From the NCBI RefSeq assembly GCF_001467955.1, contig NZ_LNYR01000034.1:33007-76464 (forward strand): a stretch of DNA of 43,458 bases, written 5' to 3'. A program made the translations under genes and the position numbers. Origin of the DNA: Legionella quateirensis. Lineage in GTDB: Bacteria; Pseudomonadota; Gammaproteobacteria; Legionellales; Legionellaceae. Positions 1 through 8,494 of the stretch are shown in pieces (position 1 is the first letter of the stretch; each line of letters starts with the position of its first letter). The notes under the pieces were generated by a model. That model did no database searches and was not told where the DNA came from. It saw only the letters and a list, made by a program, of their open reading frames with translations.

Positions 1-231
1 TGCATGTGGCACTGTGCCTGCATTTGGAGATCCTTCACTGCGTTCAGGATGACGAAATTCTCGGAATTGAACACATCACGTCATCCCGAATGTAATGAGG
101 GATCTCCTGCATGTGGCACTGTGCTTGCATTTGGAGATCCTTTACTGCGTTCAGCATGATGAAATTCTCGGAATTGAACACATCACGTCATCCCGAATGC
201 AATGAGGGATCTCTTGAATGTGGCACTGTGC
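1..231. repeat. Tandem 107-bp repeat, about 2.2 copies, each with a long internal palindrome
   Basis: Copy 1 spans 1-107, copy 2 spans 108-214 and a third, partial copy covers 215-231. The array may continue upstream of the window. Within copy 1, bases 26-54 and 79-107 are imperfect reverse complements (29 nt each; GGAGATCC...GATGACG against CGTCATCC...GATCTCC), separated by about 24 nt, so a transcript would form a long hairpin. The arm resembles the dispersed CGTCATCCCGAA-type repeats known in several bacterial genomes. Copies differ at only a few positions, suggesting recent duplication. Short reading frames across it look like chance. Confidence 0.9.
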
Positions 232-381
232 AAGCTCATGTATGCGGCAAAAAAAAAAGCAGGCATCAAAGCCAAGAAGATGGCGCAGTTGTTTATTGAT
301 AAAGCATTGGGTAGTCTGAGTAGTTGAAGCTGCATTGTGCACATCGCTTATCATGCCCAATCAATCGAATGGGCGTAGTAA

Positions 382-816
382 TTAGGCCAAAATTTTTCTC
401 ATAAAATGGCAATCTCTATCATCAACCCATTTTGAGATAGTGCCAACACATTCAAACCCTAATTTTTCATAAAAAGGACGTGCTTGGAAATCAAAAGTAT
501 CCAATTGAATATAAAGACATCCTTTCATTTTACTAAACTGTTCGAGTTTAAAAAATAATTTCTTACCTAAACCCTGATTGCGAAAATGTTCATGCACCCA
601 GAATAAATCAACACGCGCATATTTTCCTTTATAAAAACCTGTTAAGCCTGCTATGACGTCGGATCTGGAATCTATTATGTATATATTAAATGGTTGTGAA
701 GGCTTTGAACCGAAATAAGGGGAATTAAAGTCAATTATTCCTTTTTTAATGACATTATAAACAGCAGAGTTTTCTGTTTCATCCACAAAGATTTTTTCAT
801 TTGCAACATTATCCAT
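382..816 (-). CDS. GNAT family N-acetyltransferase
   Basis: This 144-residue protein is a single GNAT domain that would transfer an acetyl group from acetyl-CoA to an amine; its substrate is unknown. The acetyl-CoA-binding motif A is visible at about residues 74-87 (VHEHFRNQGLGKKL, the R/Q-x-x-G-x-G/A loop). The RPFYEKLGFECVG stretch at about 113-125 is the usual C-terminal motif B. The length suits a one-domain GNAT. An AGAGGG box lies about 10 nt before the ATG. It is monocistronic, with unremarkable AT-rich DNA on both sides. Confidence 0.85.
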   Translation of the reverse strand: MDNVANEKIFVDETENSAVYNVIKKGIIDFNSPYFGSKPSQPFNIYIIDSRSDVIAGLTGFYKGKYARVDLFWVHEHFRNQGLGKKLFFKLEQFSKMKGCLYIQLDTFDFQARPFYEKLGFECVGTISKWVDDRDCHFMRKILA

Positions 817-1089
817 AGTCTTTACCCTCTAATATATGTTTACAGAACCGCAGTCTATTGTGATTTCGTTATTAGCCACTGGAAGAATAAAGGCAATGAG
901 AAGGTGGCAGCAGACCCTAACTCAACATAATAAATTTTCTTTTGATAAAAGAAAATAAATTCTGAAAATTGGGTGTTTGAGCAGGATAAGAATTTTATAT
1001 TGTTTTTGGAATGTTGAAATTTCCAAGTGTACTAAATACAAAGAATTAGTATCGATAAGTTCAACTGCCTTATTTTGTTAAAGGCAGAT

Positions 1090-1524
1090 TCAAACTACTT
1101 CAATTTCAACAGGAGCAAGGCCTTTTATACCGAGTTTTTTAGCGGCACCATAGGATAAATCAATTATCCTGTTCGATAAAAAAGGACCTCGATCATTTAT
1201 TCGAACCACAATCGACTTGCCATTATTCAGGTTTTTAACTCGTACCCGGGTAGCAATTGGGAGTGTTGGATGAGCAGCCGTCATCCCATACATGTTGTAG
1301 CGCTCTCCGGTCGATGTTTTTTTATTCCGACCATTTGACCCATACCAGGAAGCCACTCCTTTTGCTTTATAATGTTTGGCTGATTTCATCACATGATATG
1401 TTTTCCCTTTGATTACATAGTGACCGGGACTATTAGCTTGCTGATGCGTACAAGCAACCAGTAACAAGGGGAGTAAAACGGTAATGAGTCGGTAAATATT
1501 CAAAAAAATCGCATGATAGTTCAT
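1090..1524 (-). CDS. rlpA: RlpA-like double-psi beta-barrel lipoprotein
   Basis: I chose the ATG at 1524 rather than the GTG at 1545 because it starts directly before a lipoprotein signal peptide ending in a lipobox (LLVAC), giving 144 residues. The rest is an RlpA domain: GVASWYGSNGRNKKTSTGE near its start and the conserved VRINDRGPF near the middle. RlpA proteins are outer-membrane lipoproteins that act on, or bind, denuded peptidoglycan glycans at the septum. The SPOR domain of E. coli RlpA is absent, so this is a short form and septal targeting cannot be assumed. It could equally be called a septal ring lytic transglycosylase family protein. Confidence 0.85.
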   Translation of the reverse strand: MNYHAIFLNIYRLITVLLPLLLVACTHQQANSPGHYVIKGKTYHVMKSAKHYKAKGVASWYGSNGRNKKTSTGERYNMYGMTAAHPTLPIATRVRVKNLNNGKSIVVRINDRGPFLSNRIIDLSYGAAKKLGIKGLAPVEIEVV

Positions 1525-1790
1525 ATAGTTATCTTCTACTTCCACTACAGATATTTAAAATATACGTAATTAATAAATCACGAGAAACAAGGTCATTTCT
1601 TGCTAAGAAAATCGTCAATAAGTAACACCTTTTTATCATTTGCCTTCATCATTGTTTTATTGATTATCTCTGTTTTTGGATGAAGTTGTACCAACAAATT
1701 GTGCTGTATAACTCGCTTATTATATCACAACAAGGATAACTCTATACCCCCCGGGCTTTTCATGTGGGGATGCACCCGGCTAACTTGGTT

Positions 1791-2495
1791 TTAGTGTGTT
1801 TCAACCAGAGGCGAAACGTTATTCAGATCACACACTAAATAGGAATAATACCTTGGTAAATACCAACCTAGTTTTTGGAGTAGGGCTTGTGTTTTGCTGG
1901 GTTCTAATTGATTCTTGTCTATCGAAAAGACTAACTCATGCTGATCGGTTTCTGGCAGATAAAGAAGTTTGACTTTGGCTTCTTTGAGGCCGTAATGTTG
2001 CATGATTGCTTCAAGTAATTCTATTGAGGCAGTGGGCAAGATCTGCTTTGGTACGTCGCTGATGAGGATATCCATCCCTTCTCGAATAATAGAAACCTGT
2101 GGTTTATTTGTATTGAACACGTGATCTTCTGGTTCAGAAAAAGTCCGATAAAGATGAAAACCAAGGATGTCGCCATAACTGAGATCGATAGCTTGTTTTG
2201 GATTGCGTGCCTCAATGGCTATGCCAACTCCTTCATTGATTAAGAAGGTATCGATGAGCTCAGGAATAGTATAGATTGTTATGTTACTTCGATCTTCAAC
2301 TATGCTAGTAAGCTCAAGATTATAATAGGTGAGGCCCGCTGGATTAAAGATGATCTCAGGTTCACCACTAGTGAAGACAGCATAGGGCAGGCAATTTGTT
2401 AGACAATGATACCAAGCAGCGCGTCTGTTTGCATGTTCGATCTCTAGCAGTGCTCTTAGTTCTTGGGTGGCTGTAACAGAAGTCGAAGTATTCAT
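1791..2495 (-). CDS. Conserved hypothetical protein, possibly SseB-like
   Basis: This 234-residue soluble protein has no signal peptide and no membrane segment. The N-terminal half (ELRALLEIEHANRRAAWYHCL) and the C-terminal stretch beginning SIELLEAIMQHYGL and ending in WYLPRYYSYLVCDL resemble in layout the two halves of SseB (enhanced serine sensitivity) proteins, but this is a weak impression from pattern alone. No catalytic motif was recognised. The gene stands alone and diverges from the Lys-rich protein gene at 2689. Confidence 0.7.
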   Translation of the reverse strand: MNTSTSVTATQELRALLEIEHANRRAAWYHCLTNCLPYAVFTSGEPEIIFNPAGLTYYNLELTSIVEDRSNITIYTIPELIDTFLINEGVGIAIEARNPKQAIDLSYGDILGFHLYRTFSEPEDHVFNTNKPQVSIIREGMDILISDVPKQILPTASIELLEAIMQHYGLKEAKVKLLYLPETDQHELVFSIDKNQLEPSKTQALLQKLGWYLPRYYSYLVCDLNNVSPLVETH

Positions 2496-2688
2496 AAAGT
2501 ATGTATTTATTTATAAAAATACATTGTATCAAAATAGCACAACAAATAATATTAAATGTCCCAAAAGCATGTAATTTTTCGGAGGGGCAGCAAGCGTAGA
2601 GCCTGTTTTGAATTACTTGGGGGAGCGGTGGAAGTACCTCTAACCATGGGCTATACTGTTCATACTGTTAACGAAACTGAGGCTCATC

Positions 2689-3096
2689 ATGCAACAAAAA
2701 ACTCCAATAGAATTAATAAAAATTAAAAAAATTGTTGCAGAGATCCACGAGTTTCCAGCTAAGATTGATTCTACAGAGCAGGCTAACAATGCACGAAAGG
2801 TACTGAAACAATACGCGTTATTATCTGAAAAAATTGAGAGGAACGTATTAATCACTATTGCACAACAAACAGATCTTGCAAAAATTCGTACAGAAGAGTT
2901 CAAAGCTATAAGACGTTCATTAAAAGAAAAAGCAAATTTAATTCTGCATGCAAAAGACAGCAATAAGGTTCAAAGTGAACAACGTGCAAAAAAATCCGTA
3001 AAAACATCAGCTCCCAAAAAAACCTCAAAAGCTACTGAAGTAACGGCGGCAAAAGAAACAAAACCCCAAAAAACCGTGAAAAAATCGTCATCTTAA
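2689..3096 (+). CDS. Small basic protein with a Lys/Ala/Pro-rich tail
   Basis: This 135-residue protein was not assigned to a family. Residues 1-95 are predicted helical and charged, with a coiled-coil-like spread of K and E. The last 40 or so residues are a low-complexity basic tail rich in K, A, P, S and T (repeated KKTSKA/KETKPQK-type segments), much like the tails of bacterial H1-like nucleoid proteins. A nucleic-acid-binding role is therefore plausible but is inference. The ATG follows a weak GAGG box. Confidence 0.7.
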   Translation: MQQKTPIELIKIKKIVAEIHEFPAKIDSTEQANNARKVLKQYALLSEKIERNVLITIAQQTDLAKIRTEEFKAIRRSLKEKANLILHAKDSNKVQSEQRAKKSVKTSAPKKTSKATEVTAAKETKPQKTVKKSSS

Positions 3097-3195
3097 CCTA
3101 AAAATCCACTGCTTATTGTGTTAAAACTTAATAATCAGGCGAATTATTAGATGAAATTGTAGGATAGGGGGCAAGTCCTTTGATAAAGTGATGGA

Positions 3196-3357
3196 CTACT
3201 TCTGTATCAGGAAAATTCTTTCTAGCCCGGGATCTGAATTTAATTCAGCCACAAGGTTTAGCTCTTCTTTTGTTAACAAGCTCAGAAGTGTGCGTTGGGT
3301 TTCGATTTTTAGCAGCAGAGTATAGTTCCCAGCGAAATGAGTTATTGAGTCAAAGAT
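3196..3357 (-). pseudogene. Possible remnant of a small gene
   Basis: In the 330-bp gap between 3097 and 3427 the minus strand holds an open stretch of 53 codons with no start codon. It reads like real protein (for example TLLSLLTKEELNLVAEL) and ends in a TAG at 3196-3198. A second minus-strand frame just downstream (PDTEVVHHFIKGLAPYPT) also looks protein-like, as if a frameshift separated two parts of one gene. This is a low-confidence call; the stretch could be chance. Confidence 0.25.
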
Positions 3358-3427
3358 TCAATTATGATGATTGCTGACGTGATAGTATAATCCAACTCAT
3401 CTATGTATAAAAAATGTGATGTAAAAA

Positions 3428-4051
3428 ATGCAATTCACGGACAGAGACTGGTTTTTGGAAGAGTTACCTGAACACGTTGATTATAGTTGGTTGTTAAGGT
3501 TAATGAAGGTTTGGGTAGAGACAGAAGCTTTGCCTTTTAAGATGGGTGTTTTAGCGACAGTAGATGAAAAAGGGTTTCCAATAAGCCGTACAGTCGCAAT
3601 CCGAGAAATAAACGAACAGGGATTGCTTTTTTTTACCCAGCTGGGTAGCGCAAAAGTGACACATTTTTTAGTTAATCCCTATGTTTCTTTTACTTTTATG
3701 TTACCGAATACACAAAGACAAGTTACTGTCTTGGGTAGAATTAACCCACTTGGCGAAAGCGAAAATATTAAAAACTGGGAGACTTATGAGCTAGAGCGAA
3801 GGTTGCGTTTTTTAGTCTATGGCACAAAGTCCGGACAGGCGATAAAAAAACAACAGGAGTTAGATGACGAGTTAGTTGCTCTAAGGGAGCAATATAAAAA
3901 GACTCTCCCAGAAAGACCTCGAGAGTATGTTGGTTATACGATTGTTCCTGAAGAGATAAAATTTTATCAATTAAATGAACATCGGTTGTCGGACTCAATA
4001 ACTGCAAAACGTACTGATGAAACCTGGATTTTACGGCGATTTGTTCCTTAA
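3428..4051 (+). CDS. PdxH-like pyridoxamine/pyridoxine 5'-phosphate oxidase family protein
   Basis: At 207 residues this is close to the length of PdxH, the FMN enzyme that oxidises PNP/PMP to PLP. The family frame is clear: an N-terminal helix, the FMN-barrel segment GVLATVDEKGFPISRTVAIRE at about 40-60, then GLLFFTQLGSAK, and the C-terminal EHRLSD...W..RRFVP at about 184-207. However, the E. coli active-site sequence RLHDR reads RLSDS here (residues 186-190), losing the His and the second Arg, and the SQxGAW region near 135 is also changed. True PNP oxidase activity is therefore uncertain; a PhzG-like or other flavin enzyme is an alternative. Confidence 0.8.
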   Translation: MQFTDRDWFLEELPEHVDYSWLLRLMKVWVETEALPFKMGVLATVDEKGFPISRTVAIREINEQGLLFFTQLGSAKVTHFLVNPYVSFTFMLPNTQRQVTVLGRINPLGESENIKNWETYELERRLRFLVYGTKSGQAIKKQQELDDELVALREQYKKTLPERPREYVGYTIVPEEIKFYQLNEHRLSDSITAKRTDETWILRRFVP

Positions 4052-4171
4052 TCAGTATACTTGGATATAAGTACGTGCAAGAGAGTGTAATGTCCCTAAA
4101 CCCCATGAGATTGAGATATAGCCTATTATTGAATTAAGATGGGTGTTATTTAGTCATATTAAGGTTAAATA

Positions 4172-5158
4172 ATGGAAAATCATTCAGGTATTATGAACTG
4201 GGCAACCGCTAGTTTGAACTCTAAAGGTTATTCTTTAGTAGGACAGCCTGAAATGATTCAAGAGACACCCTGGTCTAATGTGATTCGTTTGCCTACTTTA
4301 CAATGTGATGTTTTTTTAAAGCAACCTGCGCCATTACTTGCTAATGAGGCTCGTGTTATCCAATTTTTGGCCCATCAATTTAATTCAAATGTGCCCTGCA
4401 TCATTGCTGATAACGATGAATTACACTGCTTCCTCATGAAAGATGCCGGAATTTCACTACGTAAATACCTCAATGAAGAGAATAAGCCAGACTTACTGTG
4501 TCAAGCAATCAAGCAATTCACTGCTTTTCAACGATCCACCGAAGGCTCTATCCAACCCTTTCTTAAGCTAGGAATTCCTGATTGGCGATTAAATCAATTG
4601 CCTGGTCTATATTGGGAGATAATCAATGACAAAGATTTTTTAAAAGAGGATGGAGTGACAGAATCAGAGTTGGAACAGTTGAATTATTTATATCCACTTG
4701 TAATAGAGCAAATTAAGGCCTTATCCCAATTTGGGATTTGTGAGACCTTGGTTCAGCCAGATTTCAACACAAACAATATATTAATTGATCCTGACACACA
4801 GAAATTCACCCTGATTGACTTGGGTGAATTGGCCATTTCCCACCCATTTTTCTCCTTACACAATTTCCTATATACCGCTACTGTCCATCATGAGGTAAAA
4901 GAACAGGATTTAATATGGCATCAAATGTTAGAGGCATGCCTTGAAAATTGGTCAGACTTGTGGCCAAAAGCTAAATTATTAGAAGGATATTTGTTATCCA
5001 AAACGTTGTGGCCTATATATTCTGTGTGCGTTAATTATCATTTCATGCATTGCGTGGATCTTCAGGCTTTAAATTCCTGGTATGTAGATAAACCTAATCG
5101 ATTAGCCAGTACTTTTAGGCATTACATTAATTCAATGCATTGCTCCAAACTCCTATGA
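4172..5158 (+). CDS. APH-fold (aminoglycoside/choline kinase-like) phosphotransferase
   Basis: This 328-residue protein has the protein-kinase-like small-molecule kinase layout. The candidate ATP-binding Lys is K50 (VFLKQ) and the C-helix Glu is E59 (ANEARVIQFL). The catalytic loop reads QPDFNTNNIL with D197 and N202, and the metal-binding Asp is D216 in LIDLGE. The usual catalytic-loop HGD is QPD here. Substrates in this family include aminoglycosides, choline, homoserine and sugars; none can be picked from sequence. It is a single gene, 120 bp after the PdxH-like gene on the same strand. Confidence 0.75.
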   Translation: MENHSGIMNWATASLNSKGYSLVGQPEMIQETPWSNVIRLPTLQCDVFLKQPAPLLANEARVIQFLAHQFNSNVPCIIADNDELHCFLMKDAGISLRKYLNEENKPDLLCQAIKQFTAFQRSTEGSIQPFLKLGIPDWRLNQLPGLYWEIINDKDFLKEDGVTESELEQLNYLYPLVIEQIKALSQFGICETLVQPDFNTNNILIDPDTQKFTLIDLGELAISHPFFSLHNFLYTATVHHEVKEQDLIWHQMLEACLENWSDLWPKAKLLEGYLLSKTLWPIYSVCVNYHFMHCVDLQALNSWYVDKPNRLASTFRHYINSMHCSKLL

Positions 5159-5448
5159 TTTGGGTGTGGTACTTTATTGCACTTCGGGCTATCCTTTAAT
5201 GCTCATTATTTAGCACCTCTTTTTTTGCAGACTATTTCAACAGCTCAATGCTATATCTATCACATTCTTTATTAATTACCTATACGAAAAGTGCATACCC
5301 TATACAGCATCGGCCTCTTTATCTTCAGATTTGTTTAATACTCTCTTTGTAAGATTGTCCATTCGAGTTTCTCTGATTCGTCCTAAAGATCCAGAGTGTA
5401 TTGAAAAAACTCATGCAACATCGCAACTTAAATTATAGGAATTATATT

Positions 5449-7143
5449 ATGCCAACCCTTTATGAAGTCCTTGGAGTCGAACCTTCAAGTACGTTTCAGG
5501 AACTTAAAAAAGCCTATTATAGAAAGGCCATTATACTGCATCCGGATAAAAATAAAGACGAAGATACAACAGAACGCTTTAAAGCGTTACAAAATGCTTG
5601 GGCTCACATTGACAGTCCAGATAAAGCCCAAAAATATTATGATGCTTATGAGCGGTATCCGTCTGATAAGAAACCGGATTTTAATGAGGATATTGTCAAG
5701 GAGAATTTTGCAGATTTTGACTGGAATGATCGGTCATCCAGTTATTCATCCAGTCCAGGGCCTTCATTCTCAGCGCCTAGGCGAGACACTCCTGTTTTTG
5801 AAGAGCCAACCGAAGGCTTGCGTGTTTACCGTGATGATGTTGCCGATCTCTTCATTCCAGTACCACTACCCAAGCAATTCGTAGACACACTGTCGCCGGA
5901 AACCTTTCAAAACCCAGCGCTGTTTTCTAGGGTAGCAGATCTGTTGAATGAACATTTTATGAATAGTGGTGCCCAGGTTGGAGTATCCGAAAAAGAAGCT
6001 TTGGATATTATCAATCAGCATAGCCAAAGGAGTGCTCATATTATCGTTCGAGTACATGTACATTTCAGAGATATGATGGATGACAGAATTAGCGAAAAGA
6101 ACATGAATGATTATCGTCTTAATGCAAAAAGAGGCAAATATCTCTATGTTTTTAAAGGCACACAATTTGTCGAGGACAGTATTTTTTCAATAAAACCTGT
6201 CACTATTGGGGATTACACAGATACTTTAAGAGATCAAGACTCAATTTGGAGTATAATGCTGCATTGGCCGGAATTGTATGTTCATCCCCTATCTGATGCT
6301 AAAGATATCTTTACAATTCCACTTACATCTCAAGCTGGTCTTATAACCCGACAAAATCGTTTGGAACTCGATGGAGCAAAAGTCGTAGACTTAATTGCCG
6401 CTCAGGATGATAAGGTACGTTTAGTCAGTTCAGTACATGAAACCAGTGACTCAGGGACACAATTAAAACAAGGTACTACAGAAGAAATAATCTTGGAACA
6501 GAGTAGTATTTTGGAGCAATTTAATGAGGAGAGTGTAAAGGAACAATCAGAGCTTGTACCTGTTGAACAACCTCTAGAATCCATTTATAAGGAATTGCAA
6601 ATAGAAAGCCAGGTTCATAGTGTTTCAGAGGCCAGGATTAATGAAGTCGAGGAAGAATTAAATCACCAAAGGCATGTAAAACAAACGCCATTAATTCAAA
6701 GTGAGCATGAGGATTTAAAAATACTTCAAGGCAATGAAGATGCCTCTGCTATTGCAACGATTGATTCACTTATTAAAATTTCTAAAGAATATCTATATCA
6801 TTTGAATCAATCTCATGACAAGAGTAGGTTATTGCATCTAAAAAAATCTGCAATATGCGATCTGATCCTCTGCCTGAAAGATAATGAGAAGTTACCTAAG
6901 GAACGATTGGTCGCATTTCATAACACCTTAGAAGGAACTAAGGAAACAATTAAAGAGCATCGAGATCCCTTATGGCAACGATTTATGAGAGATAGTATTC
7001 GATTTCTATCTTTAGTTTTTAGCGGCGTCGGATTCTTTCGAATGGCTACCGGTCAATCACCACAATTCTTTAAACCAAGCCACGGTGAGGAGTTTATAGA
7101 GGATGTGTCTAAGAAAATGAGTAATACCTTCTTCACCAATTAA
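5449..7143 (+). CDS. Large protein with N-terminal J domain, effector candidate
   Basis: I chose ATG 5449 (564 residues) over a TTG at 5401 because an AGGA box precedes it and the J domain starts at its first residues. Residues 1-65 form a J domain with intact HPD at 31-33 (LHPDKNK), so it should stimulate an Hsp70 ATPase. There is no Gly/Phe region, zinc centre or DnaJ C-terminal substrate domain. Residues about 75-105 are Ser/Pro-rich, about 340-440 are Glu/Gln-rich and coiled-coil-like, and the last 60 contain a short hydrophobic stretch (FLSLVFSGVGFFRMA). A non-housekeeping J protein of this size suggests a Dot/Icm effector or a specialised co-chaperone. The effector role is inference. 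Confidence 0.85.
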   Translation: MPTLYEVLGVEPSSTFQELKKAYYRKAIILHPDKNKDEDTTERFKALQNAWAHIDSPDKAQKYYDAYERYPSDKKPDFNEDIVKENFADFDWNDRSSSYSSSPGPSFSAPRRDTPVFEEPTEGLRVYRDDVADLFIPVPLPKQFVDTLSPETFQNPALFSRVADLLNEHFMNSGAQVGVSEKEALDIINQHSQRSAHIIVRVHVHFRDMMDDRISEKNMNDYRLNAKRGKYLYVFKGTQFVEDSIFSIKPVTIGDYTDTLRDQDSIWSIMLHWPELYVHPLSDAKDIFTIPLTSQAGLITRQNRLELDGAKVVDLIAAQDDKVRLVSSVHETSDSGTQLKQGTTEEIILEQSSILEQFNEESVKEQSELVPVEQPLESIYKELQIESQVHSVSEARINEVEEELNHQRHVKQTPLIQSEHEDLKILQGNEDASAIATIDSLIKISKEYLYHLNQSHDKSRLLHLKKSAICDLILCLKDNEKLPKERLVAFHNTLEGTKETIKEHRDPLWQRFMRDSIRFLSLVFSGVGFFRMATGQSPQFFKPSHGEEFIEDVSKKMSNTFFTN

Positions 7144-7162
7144 TTATTCCACTTAATAGTAC

Positions 7163-7192
7163 TTAGCTTCTCCCAATGTTCGGAGGAGCTAA
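7163..7192. terminator. Hairpin between convergent genes
   Basis: TTAGCTTCTCC (7163-7173) pairs with GGAGGAGCTAA (7182-7192) over 11 bp with one G-T pair, leaving an 8-nt loop. It lies 19 bp after the J-domain gene and before the end of the oppositely oriented methyltransferase gene. No strong T-run follows, so its efficiency is uncertain. Confidence 0.5.
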
Positions 7193-7304
7193 AATATCAT
7201 CAGCACGTTCTCGGCACCTTAATAATGTATGATTTAATAGATAAAATAATGATGTATCTATAGATTTAGATCGGGCTGGCTGGAGATCCCAATAGAACAC
7301 GAGT

Positions 7305-8219
7305 TCAGGCGGGGTAAAAAAATGTTGCTTCATGCTTGTTATAAAATAAATTCAAAATACGCGAGTTCGTGAGTTCCTGAAATTGTTTTATCGATGCCAA
7401 ATCGGATTTTCCTTGGAGTTTAATAGTAAAAATCAATTGTTTTGCTTTGCCAGATTCTATCCATTTCTTGATGAGGGCATAAGCGCGATCAGGATAGCAA
7501 GCTACGTCCGATAACACCCAATCATAACTGTGTTCTATAGTCCGAGGATCTAAAGCAAAAGCGCTCTGTTGTAAAAAATGAACTCCAGGAAGTTTCGCTA
7601 TTTTTTCATCCAGTTTCGCTTTATCAACCGCAGTAACGGTTGCGCCCAGAGATTGCATGACGTATGTCCAGCCCCCAGGTGATGCGCCAAGATCTAAAAC
7701 TGTATCACCTGGTTGGGGATATTTTCCCAGCAGAAACAATGCTTCCCATAATTTTAAATAGGCGCGGTTGGGTGGATTAACTTTATCTTCTATGAAGAAA
7801 CATTGCCCCTGTGGCCATTTCTTTAATCGTTGAGCACTATAAATCAGGGTATTGTGATCCAGAAGACAAAAGGCACCAATTGTAGGCAGTTCAATATCTC
7901 TGGCGAAATGGCGAGTAATGGAAGGGCATTTGCGGAGTTGTTCTTCAATTAAACGGGATCTTCTGATGTGATTCACCGGGTGTAAATACCAGAATTTTCC
8001 AGCTTGACGAAGTATTTTAACCGCCTCTGAAATGGATTGAAATGATGCAATTACGGGTTCAAGCCAAATATCTTGTGCAAAACAAACATCGAGTTTTTTG
8101 TGGGGAGAAAAGACTAAATCTTCAACTGATTCCGTTAGCCCTCCTAGCTCGACACAAAGTTCAGTACGAAATTCAGGTTTGGTAACGTATACGGCAGCAA
8201 GATTTTTCAAAGTTTCCAT
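7305..8219 (-). CDS. rlmM: RlmM-like 23S rRNA 2'-O-ribose methyltransferase
   Basis: This 304-residue protein ends in a FtsJ-type Rossmann methyltransferase domain. The SAM motif is DLGASPGGWTY at 176-186, nearly identical to that of RlmM, and the K-D-K-E catalytic set can be placed at K156, D238, K267 and E297. The N-terminal about 150 residues match the THUMP-containing part of RlmM in layout, though they are shorter than in E. coli (366 residues). RlmM methylates the 2'-O of C2498 in 23S rRNA. Target identity is by homology only. The ATG at 8219 precedes a 275-bp gap with no gene. Confidence 0.8.
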   Translation of the reverse strand: METLKNLAAVYVTKPEFRTELCVELGGLTESVEDLVFSPHKKLDVCFAQDIWLEPVIASFQSISEAVKILRQAGKFWYLHPVNHIRRSRLIEEQLRKCPSITRHFARDIELPTIGAFCLLDHNTLIYSAQRLKKWPQGQCFFIEDKVNPPNRAYLKLWEALFLLGKYPQPGDTVLDLGASPGGWTYVMQSLGATVTAVDKAKLDEKIAKLPGVHFLQQSAFALDPRTIEHSYDWVLSDVACYPDRAYALIKKWIESGKAKQLIFTIKLQGKSDLASIKQFQELTNSRILNLFYNKHEATFFYPA

Positions 8220-8319
8220 AGGATTTGTCTAATTTAATAATAAAACCCGAGAGGGGATTTTTAATACAGCTATAAATCAGTACTTACTAAAAAGTCCTCA
8301 CAACGTAGGAGCTGAGCGA

Positions 8320-8335
8320 TTTTCGTAAGTCCTGT
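8320..8335. repeat. Dispersed 16-bp repeat, copy 1
   Basis: TTTTCGTAAGTCCTGT occurs here and again at 10455-10470, in both cases between genes. The second copy sits in a small hairpin (GGACTT/AAGTCC). The rest of the 8220-8494 gap shows no gene. Confidence 0.6.
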
Positions 8336-8494
8336 AAATAATAGAAACAGATTAAGTATACACAATACGGGTGCAGTAAGTAATCATTTGATTCTAATTA
8401 ATAATGGAATATTATGAATGGTGACAGGGATGGTTTGTGTTGTTTTGATCAAATTGATTTTTATATTATCACTTTGATTTTTAATTGGTGATTT

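Noticed and set aside
111..360. Small coding genes in the first 360 bases
   Set aside because: They lie in the palindromic tandem repeat, on both strands, and have no recognisable protein character.
1740..1790. Terminator of the 1791-2495 gene
   Set aside because: CCGGG/CCCGG can pair but the stem is only 5 bp with a long loop and no T-tract.
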